A stretch of 64,000 bases of DNA from Microbacterium oleivorans (GTDB lineage Bacteria > Actinomycetota > Actinomycetes > Actinomycetales > Microbacteriaceae). Location: the NCBI RefSeq assembly GCF_013389665.1, contig NZ_CP058316.1, positions 2,666,001 to 2,730,000 on the forward strand, in the 5' to 3' direction. The notes beneath the pieces were generated by a model. That model saw nothing but the letters and a program-made list of their open reading frames with translations, did not search any database and was not told the DNA's origin. Both the position numbers and the translations under genes were made by a program. Positions within the stretch are counted from its first letter, which is position 1. Every line of letters begins with the position of its first letter. This document shows, piece after piece, positions 55,208 to 64,000 of the stretch.

Positions 55208-56509
55208 TCAGAGGCGGCCGGCCGCCTTCAGCGCGAGGTAGTGGTCGGCCACGGCCGGGGGCAGCGCGTCGGGCGTCGCGGTCAGCGCCTCGCCACCCGC
55301 CCGGCGGACGGCCGCCGCGACGCGCTCGACGTCGCGGTCGGCGTGCGCGATGGCGGCCTCGCGGTAGACGTCCTCGGCCGTCCGCGCCCCCGGGGCCGGG
55401 TCGGGCGCGTCCATCGCCGCTCCCACCAGCACCGTCGTGCGCTCGGTGAGGGAGGGCAGCGACCCGAGGAAGCCGCGAGCGGCCTCGGGGGAGTCCTGCG
55501 CGGTGAGGAGCACGACGAGAGAGGGACGCGAGGTCAGCGAGCGCACCTCGGTCAGCACGGCGCTCCAGTCGGTGTCGATGAGGGTGGGCTCCACGGGTGC
55601 CATCGCGTCGACGAGGGCCGGGAGCAGCCGTGCGCCGTCGACGCCGGTCACCCGAGCCCGCCGGGCACGATCGAACATCACCAGGTGCACGTGGTCTCCG
55701 GCGCGCGCCGCGAGTGCGCTCAGCAGCAGCGCCGACTCCATCGCGGCATCCAGTCGCACGCCGTCACCGACCCGCGTGGCGCTGGTGCGTCCGGTGTCGA
55801 TCACGATGACGACGTGCCGGTCGCGTTCCGGACGCCACGTGCGGAGCATGGTCGTGCCCGCCCGCGCCGTGGCACGCCAGTCGATCGAGCGCACATCGTC
55901 GCCCCGCACGTACTCTCGGAGGCTGTCGAACTCCGTGCCCCGGCCACGCACCTGCACGCTGGTGTTGCCATCGAGCTCGCGAAGGCGCGCCAGGCGCGAG
56001 GGGAGGTGTCGTCGCGAGGCGAACGGCGGCAGCACCCGGAGCGCGCCGGGCGCCGGGGCCACCCGCTGACGGCCCGCGAGGCCCATCGGACCGCGGCTGC
56101 GCAGCGCCACGAACCCGGTGCGCAGCTCGCCCCGTCGGCGGGGGAGGAGGCGCAGGACGAACGCCCTCCGCTCGCCGGCCGGGACCTCGACGTCGATCCG
56201 CGCGTCACCGGCACCGGCGGTGGGCTGCCAGCCGTCGCGGAGGCGTCCCCGAAGCGGACGGCGCCCGTCATTGCGGAGCAGCACCGTCGCCTCGACCGGT
56301 TCGCCCAGGCGCGCCCGGGTCGGGATGCGGCGCTCGACGACGACGGGCCGAAGCGGCGCGGCGGCCGCGACGTCGACGATCATCAGCGCGATGCAGAGCA
56401 CGGCCCAGGCCGTCGCCGCCCACGCCGCGTCCCAGCCCGCCGCGGGGGCGAGCACCACCGGCACGACGCCGACAGCGACCAGCAGCGCGAACAGACCCGA
56501 GACGTACAT
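55208..56509 (-). CDS. DUF58 protein
   Basis: 433 residues. Two N-terminal membrane segments (GLFALLVAVGVVPVVLA; AAWAATAWAVLCIALMIVDV), a beta domain, then the DUF58 motif (GTEFDSLREYVRGDDVRSID and WRATARAGTTMLRTW) and a vWA-like C-terminal half (VIVIDTGRTSATRVGDG, lacking a full MIDAS DxSxS). Usually a partner of MoxR ATPases. ATG at 56509; 7 bp after the MoxR stop. Last gene of a five-gene minus-strand operon. Confidence 0.93.
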   Translation of the reverse strand: MYVSGLFALLVAVGVVPVVLAPAAGWDAAWAATAWAVLCIALMIVDVAAAAPLRPVVVERRIPTRARLGEPVEATVLLRNDGRRPLRGRLRDGWQPTAGAGDARIDVEVPAGERRAFVLRLLPRRRGELRTGFVALRSRGPMGLAGRQRVAPAPGALRVLPPFASRRHLPSRLARLRELDGNTSVQVRGRGTEFDSLREYVRGDDVRSIDWRATARAGTTMLRTWRPERDRHVVIVIDTGRTSATRVGDGVRLDAAMESALLLSALAARAGDHVHLVMFDRARRARVTGVDGARLLPALVDAMAPVEPTLIDTDWSAVLTEVRSLTSRPSLVVLLTAQDSPEAARGFLGSLPSLTERTTVLVGAAMDAPDPAPGARTAEDVYREAAIAHADRDVERVAAAVRRAGGEALTATPDALPPAVADHYLALKAAGRL

Positions 56510-56516
56510 CGCCGGC

Positions 56517-57482
56517 TCAGATCGGGACGCGGGTCTGCTGCAGCACCGACGTGAGGATCGTGTCGGCGGAGACGCCTTCGATCTCGGCGTCGGGACGCAG
56601 CTGGAGGCGGTGACGCCATGCCGGCACGAGCATCGTCTGCACGTGGTCCGGCGTGATCGCGGGGTAGCCGCCGAGCCACGCCCACGCCTTCGCCGCAGCG
56701 AGCAGCGCGGTGGCCGCGCGCGGGCTCGCACCCAGCTGCACCGACGGCGAGTCGCGGGTGGCGCGCGCGAGGTCGACAACGTAGCCGAGGACGTCGTCCG
56801 AGACCTCGACGGCGGCGGCGGACTGCTGCGCGGCGCGGATCTCGGCGGCGCTGACGACAGCGCTCACCCCCGCCGTCTCGAGCGAGCCGGGGCGGAACCC
56901 GTCGGCGTGGCGGCGCAGCACCGCGATCTCGTCGTCCCGGCCCGGAACGTCGATCCGCAGCTTGAGGAGGAAGCGGTCCAACTGCGCCTCCGGAAGCGTG
57001 TACGTGCCTTCGTGCTCGACCGGGTTCTGGGTCGCCGCGACCAGGAACGGGTCGGGGAGCGCACGGGACTCGCCGTCGGCCGACACCTGGCGCTCCTCCA
57101 TGGCCTCGAGGAGGGCCGCCTGGGTCTTGGGCGGCGTTCTGTTGATCTCGTCCGCGAGCAGGATGTTGGTGAACACCGGGCCGGCGCGGAACTCGAACTC
57201 GCCCGTCCGCGCGTCGTACACCAGCGAGCCGGTGACGTCGCCGGGCATCAGGTCCGGGGTGAACTGGATGCGGGTGGTGTCCAGCCCCACCGCGCGGCTG
57301 AACGCGCGGACGAGCAGCGTCTTGGCGACGCCCGGCACACCCTCGAGCAGCACGTGGCCCCGCCCGAGCAGCGCGATGAGCAGGCCGGTCACCGCACCGT
57401 CCTGACCGACGACGGCCTTGCCGACCTCCCATCGGACACGGTTCATCGCCTCGCGGAGGTCGCCGGATGCGGTCTCGCTCAT
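56517..57482 (-). CDS. MoxR-family AAA ATPase
   Basis: 321 residues. Walker A LLEGVPGVAKTLLVRAF, MoxR motif RIQFTPDLMPGDVTGS, Walker B ILLADEINRTPPKTQAALLE, sensor VAATQNPVEHEGTY and the arginine segment AQLDRFLLKL. A chaperone-like ATPase acting with the DUF58 vWA-like protein on an unknown client at the membrane. Start ATG 57482 overlaps the DUF4350 gene end by 4 bp. Confidence 0.96.
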   Translation of the reverse strand: MSETASGDLREAMNRVRWEVGKAVVGQDGAVTGLLIALLGRGHVLLEGVPGVAKTLLVRAFSRAVGLDTTRIQFTPDLMPGDVTGSLVYDARTGEFEFRAGPVFTNILLADEINRTPPKTQAALLEAMEERQVSADGESRALPDPFLVAATQNPVEHEGTYTLPEAQLDRFLLKLRIDVPGRDDEIAVLRRHADGFRPGSLETAGVSAVVSAAEIRAAQQSAAAVEVSDDVLGYVVDLARATRDSPSVQLGASPRAATALLAAAKAWAWLGGYPAITPDHVQTMLVPAWRHRLQLRPDAEIEGVSADTILTSVLQQTRVPI

Positions 57483-58639
57483 GGGGTGTTCCTTTCGGGA
57501 CGGACGGTTCGGAGCACGGCCGTCTCGAGCTCGCGCAGCCGGTCGGCGGCGTCGACGAGTTCTCGGTCGGTGTGCGGAAGGTCATCGAGCAGGATGCCGC
57601 GGACGCGGGCGCGCTCGGCATCGAGGCGGGCGGCCGCGGCATCGGCGATCGCACCGGCGTCGGCGGCGCCCATGCCCAGCAGTCGACCGAGGCGGCGGAG
57701 GCTGTCGCGGCGGAGCTGGTCCAGCGCGTGCACGGGATCGGCGGCGGCGGCATACAGGCGCGCGCGTCCCTCGGTCGTCTCGGAGGCGCGGACGGTGACG
57801 GGCAGGTTCTCGGCGACCAGCGGACCGAACCGCCGCCCCCGCCATGCCGCCGCGGTCGCGGCGGCGGCGAGGAGCAGGAGGATGCTCGGCGTCACCCAGG
57901 GCGGGGTGAGCTCTCCGAGCGAGGGAGCGGCGACGAGCGAGCCGTCGCCGAGAGCCGGCACGTACCAGACGACCTGGCCGGTGCCGCCGAGCAGATTGAG
58001 CCCGAGCGCCGCGTTGCCGTTCTCGGACAGCCGTTGGTTCACCAGGAGCGCCGTCGCATCGAGCGCCACCACCCGGTCCGCGCCGGAGCCGCGGCCGACG
58101 AGACCGTAGCCGCCCGCCGCCGGGTAGCACGCGATGTCGGCGCCGTCACCCGAGAAGACCTCGCCGGGGCGCACCGGACCGCTCGTCGCGGCATCCGGCA
58201 GCTCGCACAGCGGGTCGGCCGATGCGTCGGCGAATCCGGCCGACGCGGAACCCCCGACGAGGAGCCGCAGGTCGCGGCTGCGCGGCTCGAGCAGCACGAC
58301 ACCGGAGGCCGCGTCGCGGAGCTCCTCGAGCGTGTCGTCGTCGAGGGGGGCGGTGTCGGCGATGGCGAGGATGGCGTCGGCGCGCTCGAGCGCGCCGACG
58401 GCGCTCGCCCGGTCGCGCGCGACGGCGACCTCGACGCCGCGGTCGCGGAGCACCTCGACGATCGCGCGCGAGCCGTCGGGTCCGGCGGCCTCGGGATCCA
58501 GCAGCCCCTGCGCGGGCATGGTGCCGATGCCCGCGATCGCGGCGACACCGATGCCGGCCACGACGAGGCCGGCGGCGATGCCGACCCATGCGAGCCCCGA
58601 GCGACCGCGGCGGGCGCGGGATGTGTCGACCGCGCTCAC
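57479..58639 (-). CDS. DUF4350 membrane protein
   Basis: 386 residues. One membrane helix near the N-terminus (LAWVGIAAGLVVAGIGVAAI) and one near residue 255 (WVTPSILLLLAAAATAAAW). Between them is an alpha/beta domain of DUF4350 type (GPDGSRAIVEVLRDRGVEVA); the C-terminus is helical and cytosolic. GTG at 58639 overlaps the DUF4129 gene. Role unknown, always in MoxR/DUF58 blocks. Confidence 0.9.
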   Translation of the reverse strand: MSAVDTSRARRGRSGLAWVGIAAGLVVAGIGVAAIAGIGTMPAQGLLDPEAAGPDGSRAIVEVLRDRGVEVAVARDRASAVGALERADAILAIADTAPLDDDTLEELRDAASGVVLLEPRSRDLRLLVGGSASAGFADASADPLCELPDAATSGPVRPGEVFSGDGADIACYPAAGGYGLVGRGSGADRVVALDATALLVNQRLSENGNAALGLNLLGGTGQVVWYVPALGDGSLVAAPSLGELTPPWVTPSILLLLAAAATAAAWRGRRFGPLVAENLPVTVRASETTEGRARLYAAAADPVHALDQLRRDSLRRLGRLLGMGAADAGAIADAAAARLDAERARVRGILLDDLPHTDRELVDAADRLRELETAVLRTVRPERNTP

Positions 58640-59268
58640 GCGAGGACCTCCGCCCGTGCTGCGGCGAGCTGTGCGTCCAGGGTGCGCGCCGCCGCGTAGG
58701 CCTCGGCGGAGCCGGGCCTGCGGAGGTACCGCACGTCGTCGAAGCTCCGCGCCAGCGACGTCAGTTCGACCCGGTAGGAGGGGAACGCGCGCGCCGCGTC
58801 GGCGGCGAACCGGTGCACCGTCGCGCCCGGCTCCGGATCGAGGATCGTGCGCTCGACCAGACCGCGGGCGATCGCGCGGACGCGCAGCACGATGGCCTCG
58901 TCCCAGGCGCCGCGGTCGGCGCATGCCTCGGCATCGGCGCGCAACTCGGCCGCGCTGCGCGCCTCATCCTCTCCGAAGAGGGCCAGCGGGGCCCGTGAGC
59001 GCGCCGCCAACCGGGGGCGTCCCCAGATGAGGATCGCGACGACGATGAGCGCGAGGACGACGGCGATGGCCCCGACGGCCAGCCAGGGGCCGAGGGAGTC
59101 GGGCACGCGGCCGGCGAAGATCGACGCGATGGTGTCGACCACGCCGCGTGCGAAGCGGTCGATCGGGGTGGGCTCGGCCTCGCGATAGAGCGCGCCCGAG
59201 AGCTCCTCCTCCGCCCAGCGACGGGCTTCGTCGGGGTCGGGGGCGATCGGCGGCGGCGTCGAGGTCAT
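58636..59268 (-). CDS. DUF4129 membrane protein
   Basis: 210 residues. One membrane helix (about 67-90: WLAVGAIAVVLALIVVAILI), then a cytosolic helical DUF4129 domain with RAIARGLVERTILDPEPGAT and ELTSLARSFDDVRYLRRPGS. ATG at 59268; coupled to both neighbours by 4-bp overlaps (ATGA). Function unknown. Confidence 0.9.
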   Translation of the reverse strand: MTSTPPPIAPDPDEARRWAEEELSGALYREAEPTPIDRFARGVVDTIASIFAGRVPDSLGPWLAVGAIAVVLALIVVAILIWGRPRLAARSRAPLALFGEDEARSAAELRADAEACADRGAWDEAIVLRVRAIARGLVERTILDPEPGATVHRFAADAARAFPSYRVELTSLARSFDDVRYLRRPGSAEAYAAARTLDAQLAAARAEVLA

Positions 59269-60533
59269 GCGCGATCGGAGCCCGGCGCCGTCCACTCGGT
59301 CGCGGCGGGGCGGGTCGGTGCGGTGCCTTCCGATGCGGGGGCATCCGGTCCCGGCGCCGTCGGGGTGGGTTCGCCCGGCGCCGGGGAACCGTCTCCGCTC
59401 GGGACGGGGGAGGCGTACCCGCCGGGTGCCGGGTACGCGGGCGGCGCTCCGTAGCCGCCCGGCTGGGCGACCGGCTGCTGCCAGCGGACGGCGAGATCGC
59501 GACCGACGTGCTGACGGTACGGGTCGGGCAGATCGCTCTGGCCCGCATCGCGTCGATCGACGTACGACGACAGATCGAGGTCGAGGCCCTCGCGGCGCAT
59601 GCGGCAGTCGACGTAGACCAGAGCGCCCGCGGTGGACTGCACGATGACGGCGATCGTCTGGATCAAGGTGACGAACGCCTGCGCGAGCAACGAGCCGGCG
59701 AGCAGGGCGATGATCTCGCCGGGCTCCGGATCGCCGGTCGGCGTGATGACGGCCGTCAGACCCATCGTCACGAACGAGAAGGGGATGCTGACGACCTGGG
59801 CGAGCACGCTGAAGGTCAGCGAGATGACCACCACGATGCCGAGCGTCGGCCAGAACCGACCACGCGTCAGCCGCCACGACCGGCCGATGGCTCCGAGGAT
59901 CGTCGCCCGCTCGAGCACGATCGCCGAGGTCACCAGCAGGAGCTTCGTGCTCAACCACAGGCTGAGCGGGATCGCCGACAGCACGAGCAGGATCGTCAGG
60001 GCGATCGCGAGGGGAGCGGCGCTCAGGGCCAGCAGGACGATGCCGGTCGCGAGGATGCCGAGGACCACCGCGACGATGAGCGAGACGAGCGCGGTGTATC
60101 CGATGAGGCGCCAGGCGACGGGCTTGACCCGACTCCACAGGGTCGAGAGGGTGTGCTTCTCTGCCACGACCGCCTGCGCGACCTCGCTGACGACGATGCC
60201 CTGCACGATGACGCCGAGGGCCCCCGCGGCGAGGGAGAGGACGAGCGCCGTGACGCCGCTGATCGCGATGGATCCGGCCAGGACGGTCTCGAACTCGTCG
60301 GTGCCGGGTCGCAGCGACGCGAGACGACCGAAGGTCGCGAAGCCCACGGCCACCACACCGGCCGTGGTCACGAGCACCGCGAGGGTCTGCACGACCAGCG
60401 CGAACCCGAGCAGCACCTTGGGGTTCTGCCGGAGGGCCGCGAAGGACCGCCCCAGGATGATGCCGAACGACAGAGGCTGCAGCGGGATGATCCCGGGCCG
60501 CGGGGCAGGTGTCCACGAGGGGTAGGCCGTCAC
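59265..60533 (-). CDS. Multi-pass membrane protein (glycerophosphoryl diester phosphodiesterase membrane-domain type)
   Basis: 422 residues. About six membrane segments occupy 45-300, with FGIILGRSFAALRQNPKVLL at the N-terminus and SWRLTRGRFWPTLGIVVVIS in the middle, typical of the GDPD membrane domain family; no phosphodiesterase catalytic domain is attached. A Pro/Gly/Ala-rich tail of about 75 residues (from residue 350) is likely disordered. Start GTG 60533 (VTAYPSWTPA) or ATG 60578. First gene of the minus-strand operon, divergent from mtrA. Confidence 0.82.
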   Translation of the reverse strand: MTAYPSWTPAPRPGIIPLQPLSFGIILGRSFAALRQNPKVLLGFALVVQTLAVLVTTAGVVAVGFATFGRLASLRPGTDEFETVLAGSIAISGVTALVLSLAAGALGVIVQGIVVSEVAQAVVAEKHTLSTLWSRVKPVAWRLIGYTALVSLIVAVVLGILATGIVLLALSAAPLAIALTILLVLSAIPLSLWLSTKLLLVTSAIVLERATILGAIGRSWRLTRGRFWPTLGIVVVISLTFSVLAQVVSIPFSFVTMGLTAVITPTGDPEPGEIIALLAGSLLAQAFVTLIQTIAVIVQSTAGALVYVDCRMRREGLDLDLSSYVDRRDAGQSDLPDPYRQHVGRDLAVRWQQPVAQPGGYGAPPAYPAPGGYASPVPSGDGSPAPGEPTPTAPGPDAPASEGTAPTRPAATEWTAPGSDRA

Positions 60534-60621
60534 GATGCACTCCTGGAACAGTCGGCTCGGTCGCACCCATCGTGTCATACGTCCGCGCGAGGCACCCGGA
60601 CTCGACCGGTCGGGCGTCGGG

Positions 60622-60627
60622 TACGGT
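60622..60627 (+). promoter_or_regulatory. Possible -10 box of mtrA
   Basis: TACGGT, about 50 nt before the ATG at 60678. No clear -35; low certainty. Confidence 0.35.
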
Positions 60628-60677
60628 GAATGAGCGCACGTCGCGCGCGAGCCCGAGCCGAAAGACGAATGCCGCCC

Positions 60678-61358
60678 ATGACTTCTCGCATCCTGGTGGT
60701 CGATGACGACACCGCGCTCGCGGAGATGATCGGCATCGTGCTGCGCACCGAGGGATTCGACACCGCCTTCTGCGCCGACGGCGCGGCGGCGGTCGAGGCC
60801 TGGCGCACCGAGAAGCCCGATCTGATCCTGCTCGACCTCATGCTCCCGGGGGTGGACGGCATAGAGATCTGCACGCAGATCCGAGCGGAGTCCGGCGTGC
60901 CGATCATCATGCTCACCGCTCGTACCGACACGGCCGACGTCGTGCGGGGTCTCGAGTCCGGCGCCGACGATTACATCGTCAAGCCTTTCAACCCGAAGGA
61001 ACTCGTCGCCCGCATCCGAACCCGGCTGCGTCCGGCCGTCTCGGCGGCGGCCGAGTCGCTGCGCATCGGAGACCTCCTCGTCGACGTCGACGGGCACGAG
61101 GTGCGTCGGGGCAGCGAGCTCATCGCCCTCACCCCGCTCGAGTTCGAGCTGCTCGTGGCCCTGGCCTCGAAGCCGCAGCAGGTGTTCTCGCGCGAGATGC
61201 TGCTCGAGCAGGTCTGGGGCTACCACTACAAGGCAGACACGCGCCTGGTCAACGTCCACGTGCAGCGCCTGCGGGCCAAGGTCGAGATCGACCCCGACAA
61301 CCCGCGCATCGTCACGACCGTGCGCGGGGTCGGCTATCGCGCCGGCGCCGTGATCTGA
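60678..61358 (+). CDS. mtrA: Response regulator MtrA
   Basis: 226 residues, OmpR/PhoB type. Receiver: DDD at residues 9-11, phosphoacceptor D53 in LILLDLMLPG, T80 and K102 in YIVKPFNP. DNA-binding winged helix: LTPLEFELLVALASKPQQVF and DTRLVNVHVQRLRAKVE. Essential cell-cycle and envelope regulator in actinobacteria. ATG at 60678 matches the MtrA N-terminus; ATG 60669 is 9 nt earlier. mtrB and lpqB follow. Confidence 0.97.
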   Translation: MTSRILVVDDDTALAEMIGIVLRTEGFDTAFCADGAAAVEAWRTEKPDLILLDLMLPGVDGIEICTQIRAESGVPIIMLTARTDTADVVRGLESGADDYIVKPFNPKELVARIRTRLRPAVSAAAESLRIGDLLVDVDGHEVRRGSELIALTPLEFELLVALASKPQQVFSREMLLEQVWGYHYKADTRLVNVHVQRLRAKVEIDPDNPRIVTTVRGVGYRAGAVI

Positions 61359-61365
61359 GACCGTC

Positions 61366-63033
61366 ATGCCGATCCGCACCGTCACGACGGCGACCGTCGC
61401 GACGCGCGGGCTGCGGTCGTGGCCGCGGCGCCTGTCGCGCACGTGGCGGCGGTCGTTGCGCTTCCGCACCGTCGCGGTGACGCTCGGGGCCACGGCCCTC
61501 ACGATCACCGTGGCGCTCGTCTGGATGTCGCTGGCGATCCAGAACGATCTGTTCGACTCGCGGACCTCGCAGCTGCTGGCCGAGGCGCAGCGGGCCACGC
61601 TCTCGGCGCAGTCCACTCTCGATGCGGCCGAGGTCGGGGGAGACGTCGTGGCCATCGACAACCTGATGGAGAGCGTGCGCACCTCGATCCAGCGGCAGTC
61701 CTCCACCGACCGCATCGCCGCGTTCCGGATCTCCTCCGAGCCGTCGGCGATCGCCCCCCAGGACTTCGATTCGGCGGGGCTGCCGGCCGACCTCATCAGC
61801 GATCCCCTCCGCACCCGAGTGCAGAGCGACGGTGAGCTCCAGTGGTGGCAGCCCGTGGGGTTCAGCGCCTCGGGCGGCGAGATGCCGGGAATCGTGGTGG
61901 GGCAGCAGATCATCCTGCCCGAGGTGGGCGCCTACGAGCTCTACCTCGGCTACGACCTGGGAAGCGAGGCTCAGACCCTCCGGTTCGTGCAGATCACACT
62001 CTGGATCGTCGGCGTCGGGCTCGTGGTGCTCATCGGTGCGATCTCCTGGATCGTGCTGCGGTCGGTGACCGAGCCGATCGCGCAGGCCGCCGAGAGCAGC
62101 TCCCGGCTGGCCGCCGGCGACCTCGAGGTGCGCCTGCAGGTGCGTGGCCAGGACGAGTTCGCCACGCTCGGGCGCTCGTTCAACGCGATGGCCGACAGCA
62201 TCGAGGCCCAGATCCGCGAGCTCGCCGAGCTGTCTCAGGTGCAGCAGCGGTTCGTCTCCGACGTCTCGCACGAGCTGCGCACGCCTCTCACGACGATCCG
62301 CCTGGCCTCGGACATGCTCAACGACCGGCGCGACGCGTTCGATCCGGTGGCCGGTCGTGCCGCCGAGCTGCTGCACGACCAGGTGCACCGCTTCGAGGTG
62401 CTGCTGACCGATCTCCTCGAGATCAGCCGCTACGACGCCGGCTCCGTGCAGCTCGAGAACGAACCCACCAGCATGACGCAGCTCGCCGAGGACGTCATCG
62501 CCTCCATGGCGCAGCTCTCCGAGCAGCACGGGAGCGACGTCCGGCTCGTGGCTCCCGGCGGCTACTCTCCGGTGGAGATGGACCCGCGCCGCGTTCGCCG
62601 GATCGTGCGGAACCTGCTCGGCAACGCCATCGAGCACGGCGAGGGGCGTCCGATCGTCGTCACGGTCGACAGTGACGCCCGTGCCGTCGCGCTGGGCGTG
62701 CGCGACTACGGACTCGGGATGCGGCCCGACGACGCCGAACGCGTCTTCGACCGGTTCTGGCGCGCCGACCCCTCGCGCAAGCGCACGATCGGCGGCACCG
62801 GTCTGGGCCTGTCCATCGCCCTCGGTGATGCGCGTCTCCACGGCGGCACGCTCGCGGTCTGGTCAGAGCTCGGACGGGGCACGAACTTCGTGCTCACCAT
62901 CCCGCGCCGCAGCGAGCCGCTCGCGGGTCACTCGCCCATCCCGGTCGACCCCGGGGACGATGGCGTACCCTTCGACGACCTGGGTCTGACCCAGCCCATC
63001 TCGCTTCCCCGCACCTCGAAGGGCGCCCCGTGA
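61366..63033 (+). CDS. mtrB: Sensor histidine kinase MtrB
   Basis: 555 residues. First membrane helix near 40-60 (FRTVAVTLGATALTITVALV), an extracytoplasmic sensor of about 150 residues, second helix near 210, HAMP domain, then HisKA with H302 in VSDVSHELRTPLTTIRLASD and HATPase motifs VRNLLGNAIEHGEG, RDYGLGMRPDD and GGTGLGLSIALG. Its lpqB neighbour overlaps the stop (GTGA). Confidence 0.97.
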   Translation: MPIRTVTTATVATRGLRSWPRRLSRTWRRSLRFRTVAVTLGATALTITVALVWMSLAIQNDLFDSRTSQLLAEAQRATLSAQSTLDAAEVGGDVVAIDNLMESVRTSIQRQSSTDRIAAFRISSEPSAIAPQDFDSAGLPADLISDPLRTRVQSDGELQWWQPVGFSASGGEMPGIVVGQQIILPEVGAYELYLGYDLGSEAQTLRFVQITLWIVGVGLVVLIGAISWIVLRSVTEPIAQAAESSSRLAAGDLEVRLQVRGQDEFATLGRSFNAMADSIEAQIRELAELSQVQQRFVSDVSHELRTPLTTIRLASDMLNDRRDAFDPVAGRAAELLHDQVHRFEVLLTDLLEISRYDAGSVQLENEPTSMTQLAEDVIASMAQLSEQHGSDVRLVAPGGYSPVEMDPRRVRRIVRNLLGNAIEHGEGRPIVVTVDSDARAVALGVRDYGLGMRPDDAERVFDRFWRADPSRKRTIGGTGLGLSIALGDARLHGGTLAVWSELGRGTNFVLTIPRRSEPLAGHSPIPVDPGDDGVPFDDLGLTQPISLPRTSKGAP

Positions 63034-64000
63034 TCCGTCTGCGCGCCGCCGCCGCCGTGGCGGGGCTTCTGCTCGTCGCCCTCCTGACGGGGTGCACGGG
63101 CCTGCCCACCTCCGGGCCGGTCGTCGCGGGCGAGGCGATCGACGAGGAGGCGGGGTCGGTCGACTTCTCGTTCCTGCCCGACGATCCGCCCCCCGGGGCC
63201 ACACCCGAGCAGATCGTCTCGGGATTCCTCGCCGCCGGCTCCGGCCCGCGCGACGACTGGGGCACCGCGCGGCAGTTCCTCGCGCCCGACTTCCGCTCGT
63301 CGTGGCAGCCGACCGCACGCGCCACGATCGACCTGCCCGGCGAACGCGTCTTCTCCACGGCGGCGGATGGCACCGTGACGGTGTCGGTCACCCCGGAGGC
63401 GAGCGTGGACGCCACCGGCGCCCTGTCGATGACCGACGGGGGATCGATGCCGCTGAGCTTCAGCCTGATCGACGTCGGCGGCGAGTGGCGCATCTCCGAG
63501 GCGCCGGACGGCGTGGTCCTCGACCGGGCGCGGTTCCAGGCGGTGTTCCGGGAGTACTCGGTGATGTACTTCGATCTCTCGTGGTCGTACCTCGTGCCCG
63601 ATCGGCGATGGTTCCCGGCGACGAACGCGGCGACCCACATCACCGAGGCGCTGATCGACGGCGAGCCCAGCCCCTGGCTCGCCGGCGCCGTGGCCACCGC
63701 CTTCCCCAGCAGCCTCGAGCTCGCCACGCGCGCCGTGCCGCTCGAGGCCGGCGTCGCGCAGGTGCCGCTGTCGCAGTCGGCTCTCGCGATCGTGCCCGAC
63801 ACCCGCGACCGCATGCAGGCGCAGCTGGTGGCGAGTCTGCAGTCGGCCGGCATCCTCGGGGCGCAGATGTCGGTCGACGGCGAGCCGGTGGCGGCGCAAG
63901 CGGTCGAGATCCGACCCATCCGGGTCGATGTGCGGCCCGTCGTGCTCACCGACGACGCCTTCGGCTTCCTCTCAGGGTCCGAGGTCGAGCCGATCCCGGG
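63030..64000 (+). CDS. lpqB: Lipoprotein LpqB, 3' end outside window
   Basis: 323 residues are visible. Signal peptide AAVAGLLLVALLTG with the lipobox cysteine in LLTGCTGLP near residue 22, followed by the GerMN-containing LpqB ectodomain. LpqB binds MtrB from outside and modulates its activity in mycobacteria. GTG at 63030. The C-terminal beta-propeller part lies to the right of the window. Confidence 0.95.
   Translation, partial: MIRLRAAAAVAGLLLVALLTGCTGLPTSGPVVAGEAIDEEAGSVDFSFLPDDPPPGATPEQIVSGFLAAGSGPRDDWGTARQFLAPDFRSSWQPTARATIDLPGERVFSTAADGTVTVSVTPEASVDATGALSMTDGGSMPLSFSLIDVGGEWRISEAPDGVVLDRARFQAVFREYSVMYFDLSWSYLVPDRRWFPATNAATHITEALIDGEPSPWLAGAVATAFPSSLELATRAVPLEAGVAQVPLSQSALAIVPDTRDRMQAQLVASLQSAGILGAQMSVDGEPVAAQAVEIRPIRVDVRPVVLTDDAFGFLSGSEVEPIP

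Overview
This is a chromosomal segment of a very GC-rich actinobacterium, most likely a member of the Microbacteriaceae close to Microbacterium. The support is the actinobacterial acyl-CoA carboxylase alpha/beta/epsilon set beside birA, purK-purE and an LCP protein; the whiB2-type gene beside manA, a DUF5719 protein and a DUF3499 protein; the SpoIIM/DUF58/MoxR/DUF4350/DUF4129 block divergent from mtrA-mtrB-lpqB; and the very common leaderless start architecture. No rRNA, tRNA, CRISPR array, insertion sequence or phage gene was seen, and no gap between genes exceeds about 240 bp.

Layout. 1-9.9 kb is primary metabolism and signalling: the carboxylase alpha subunit (runs off the left edge), Maf, a TrmA/RlmD-like RNA methyltransferase, a LuxR response regulator with its kinase and an unknown membrane protein, then carboxylase epsilon and beta, and BirA and a PH-domain membrane protein. 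10-11.8 kb is purK-purE. 11.8-41.8 kb is a very large cell-envelope glycan locus: an LCP glycan-peptidoglycan ligase, glycosyltransferases of families 2 and 4, two separate ABC-2 polysaccharide exporters, a Wzx-like flippase, UDP-galactopyranose mutase, a GlfT2-type and a GlfT1-like galactofuranosyltransferase, dTDP-rhamnose synthesis (rmlA, rmlB, a fused rmlC-rmlD), a polyprenyl-phosphate glycosyltransferase with a DUF2304 partner, an acyltransferase-SGNH protein, and three O-antigen ligase/polymerase-like membrane proteins, two of them tandem duplicates. 42-43.5 kb is a DUF222/HNH gene with a low-complexity segment. 43.6-52.2 kb holds manA, a whiB gene, a giant membrane glycosyltransferase with a DUF5719 protein, a metallopeptidase-family protein, DUF3499, RDD and SpoIIM. 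52.2-55.2 kb is a furA-katG oxidative-stress cassette lying inside the SpoIIM/DUF58 block. 55.2-60.6 kb is a minus-strand operon (multi-pass membrane protein, DUF4129, DUF4350, MoxR, DUF58), and 60.6-64 kb is mtrA-mtrB-lpqB, lpqB running off the right edge.

How it works together (inference). The sugar nucleotide genes provide UDP-galactofuranose, dTDP-rhamnose and, with manA, mannose precursors. The GlfT1/GlfT2 pair and two Wzm/Wzt pairs resemble the mycobacterial galactan machinery; the flippase and ligase/polymerase proteins suggest a second, Wzx-type route; the LCP protein would attach finished glycan to peptidoglycan. The MtrAB-LpqB and MoxR/DUF58 blocks are envelope-homeostasis systems.

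Regulation readable from sequence: at least twelve genes have a TANNNT-like -10 box only 6-7 nt before the start codon, so their mRNAs are probably leaderless. furA has a perfect 7-1-7 palindrome over its -35 box, the RDD and spoIIM genes start 16 bp apart with overlapping -10 boxes, and katG ends in an unusually long nested stem-loop.
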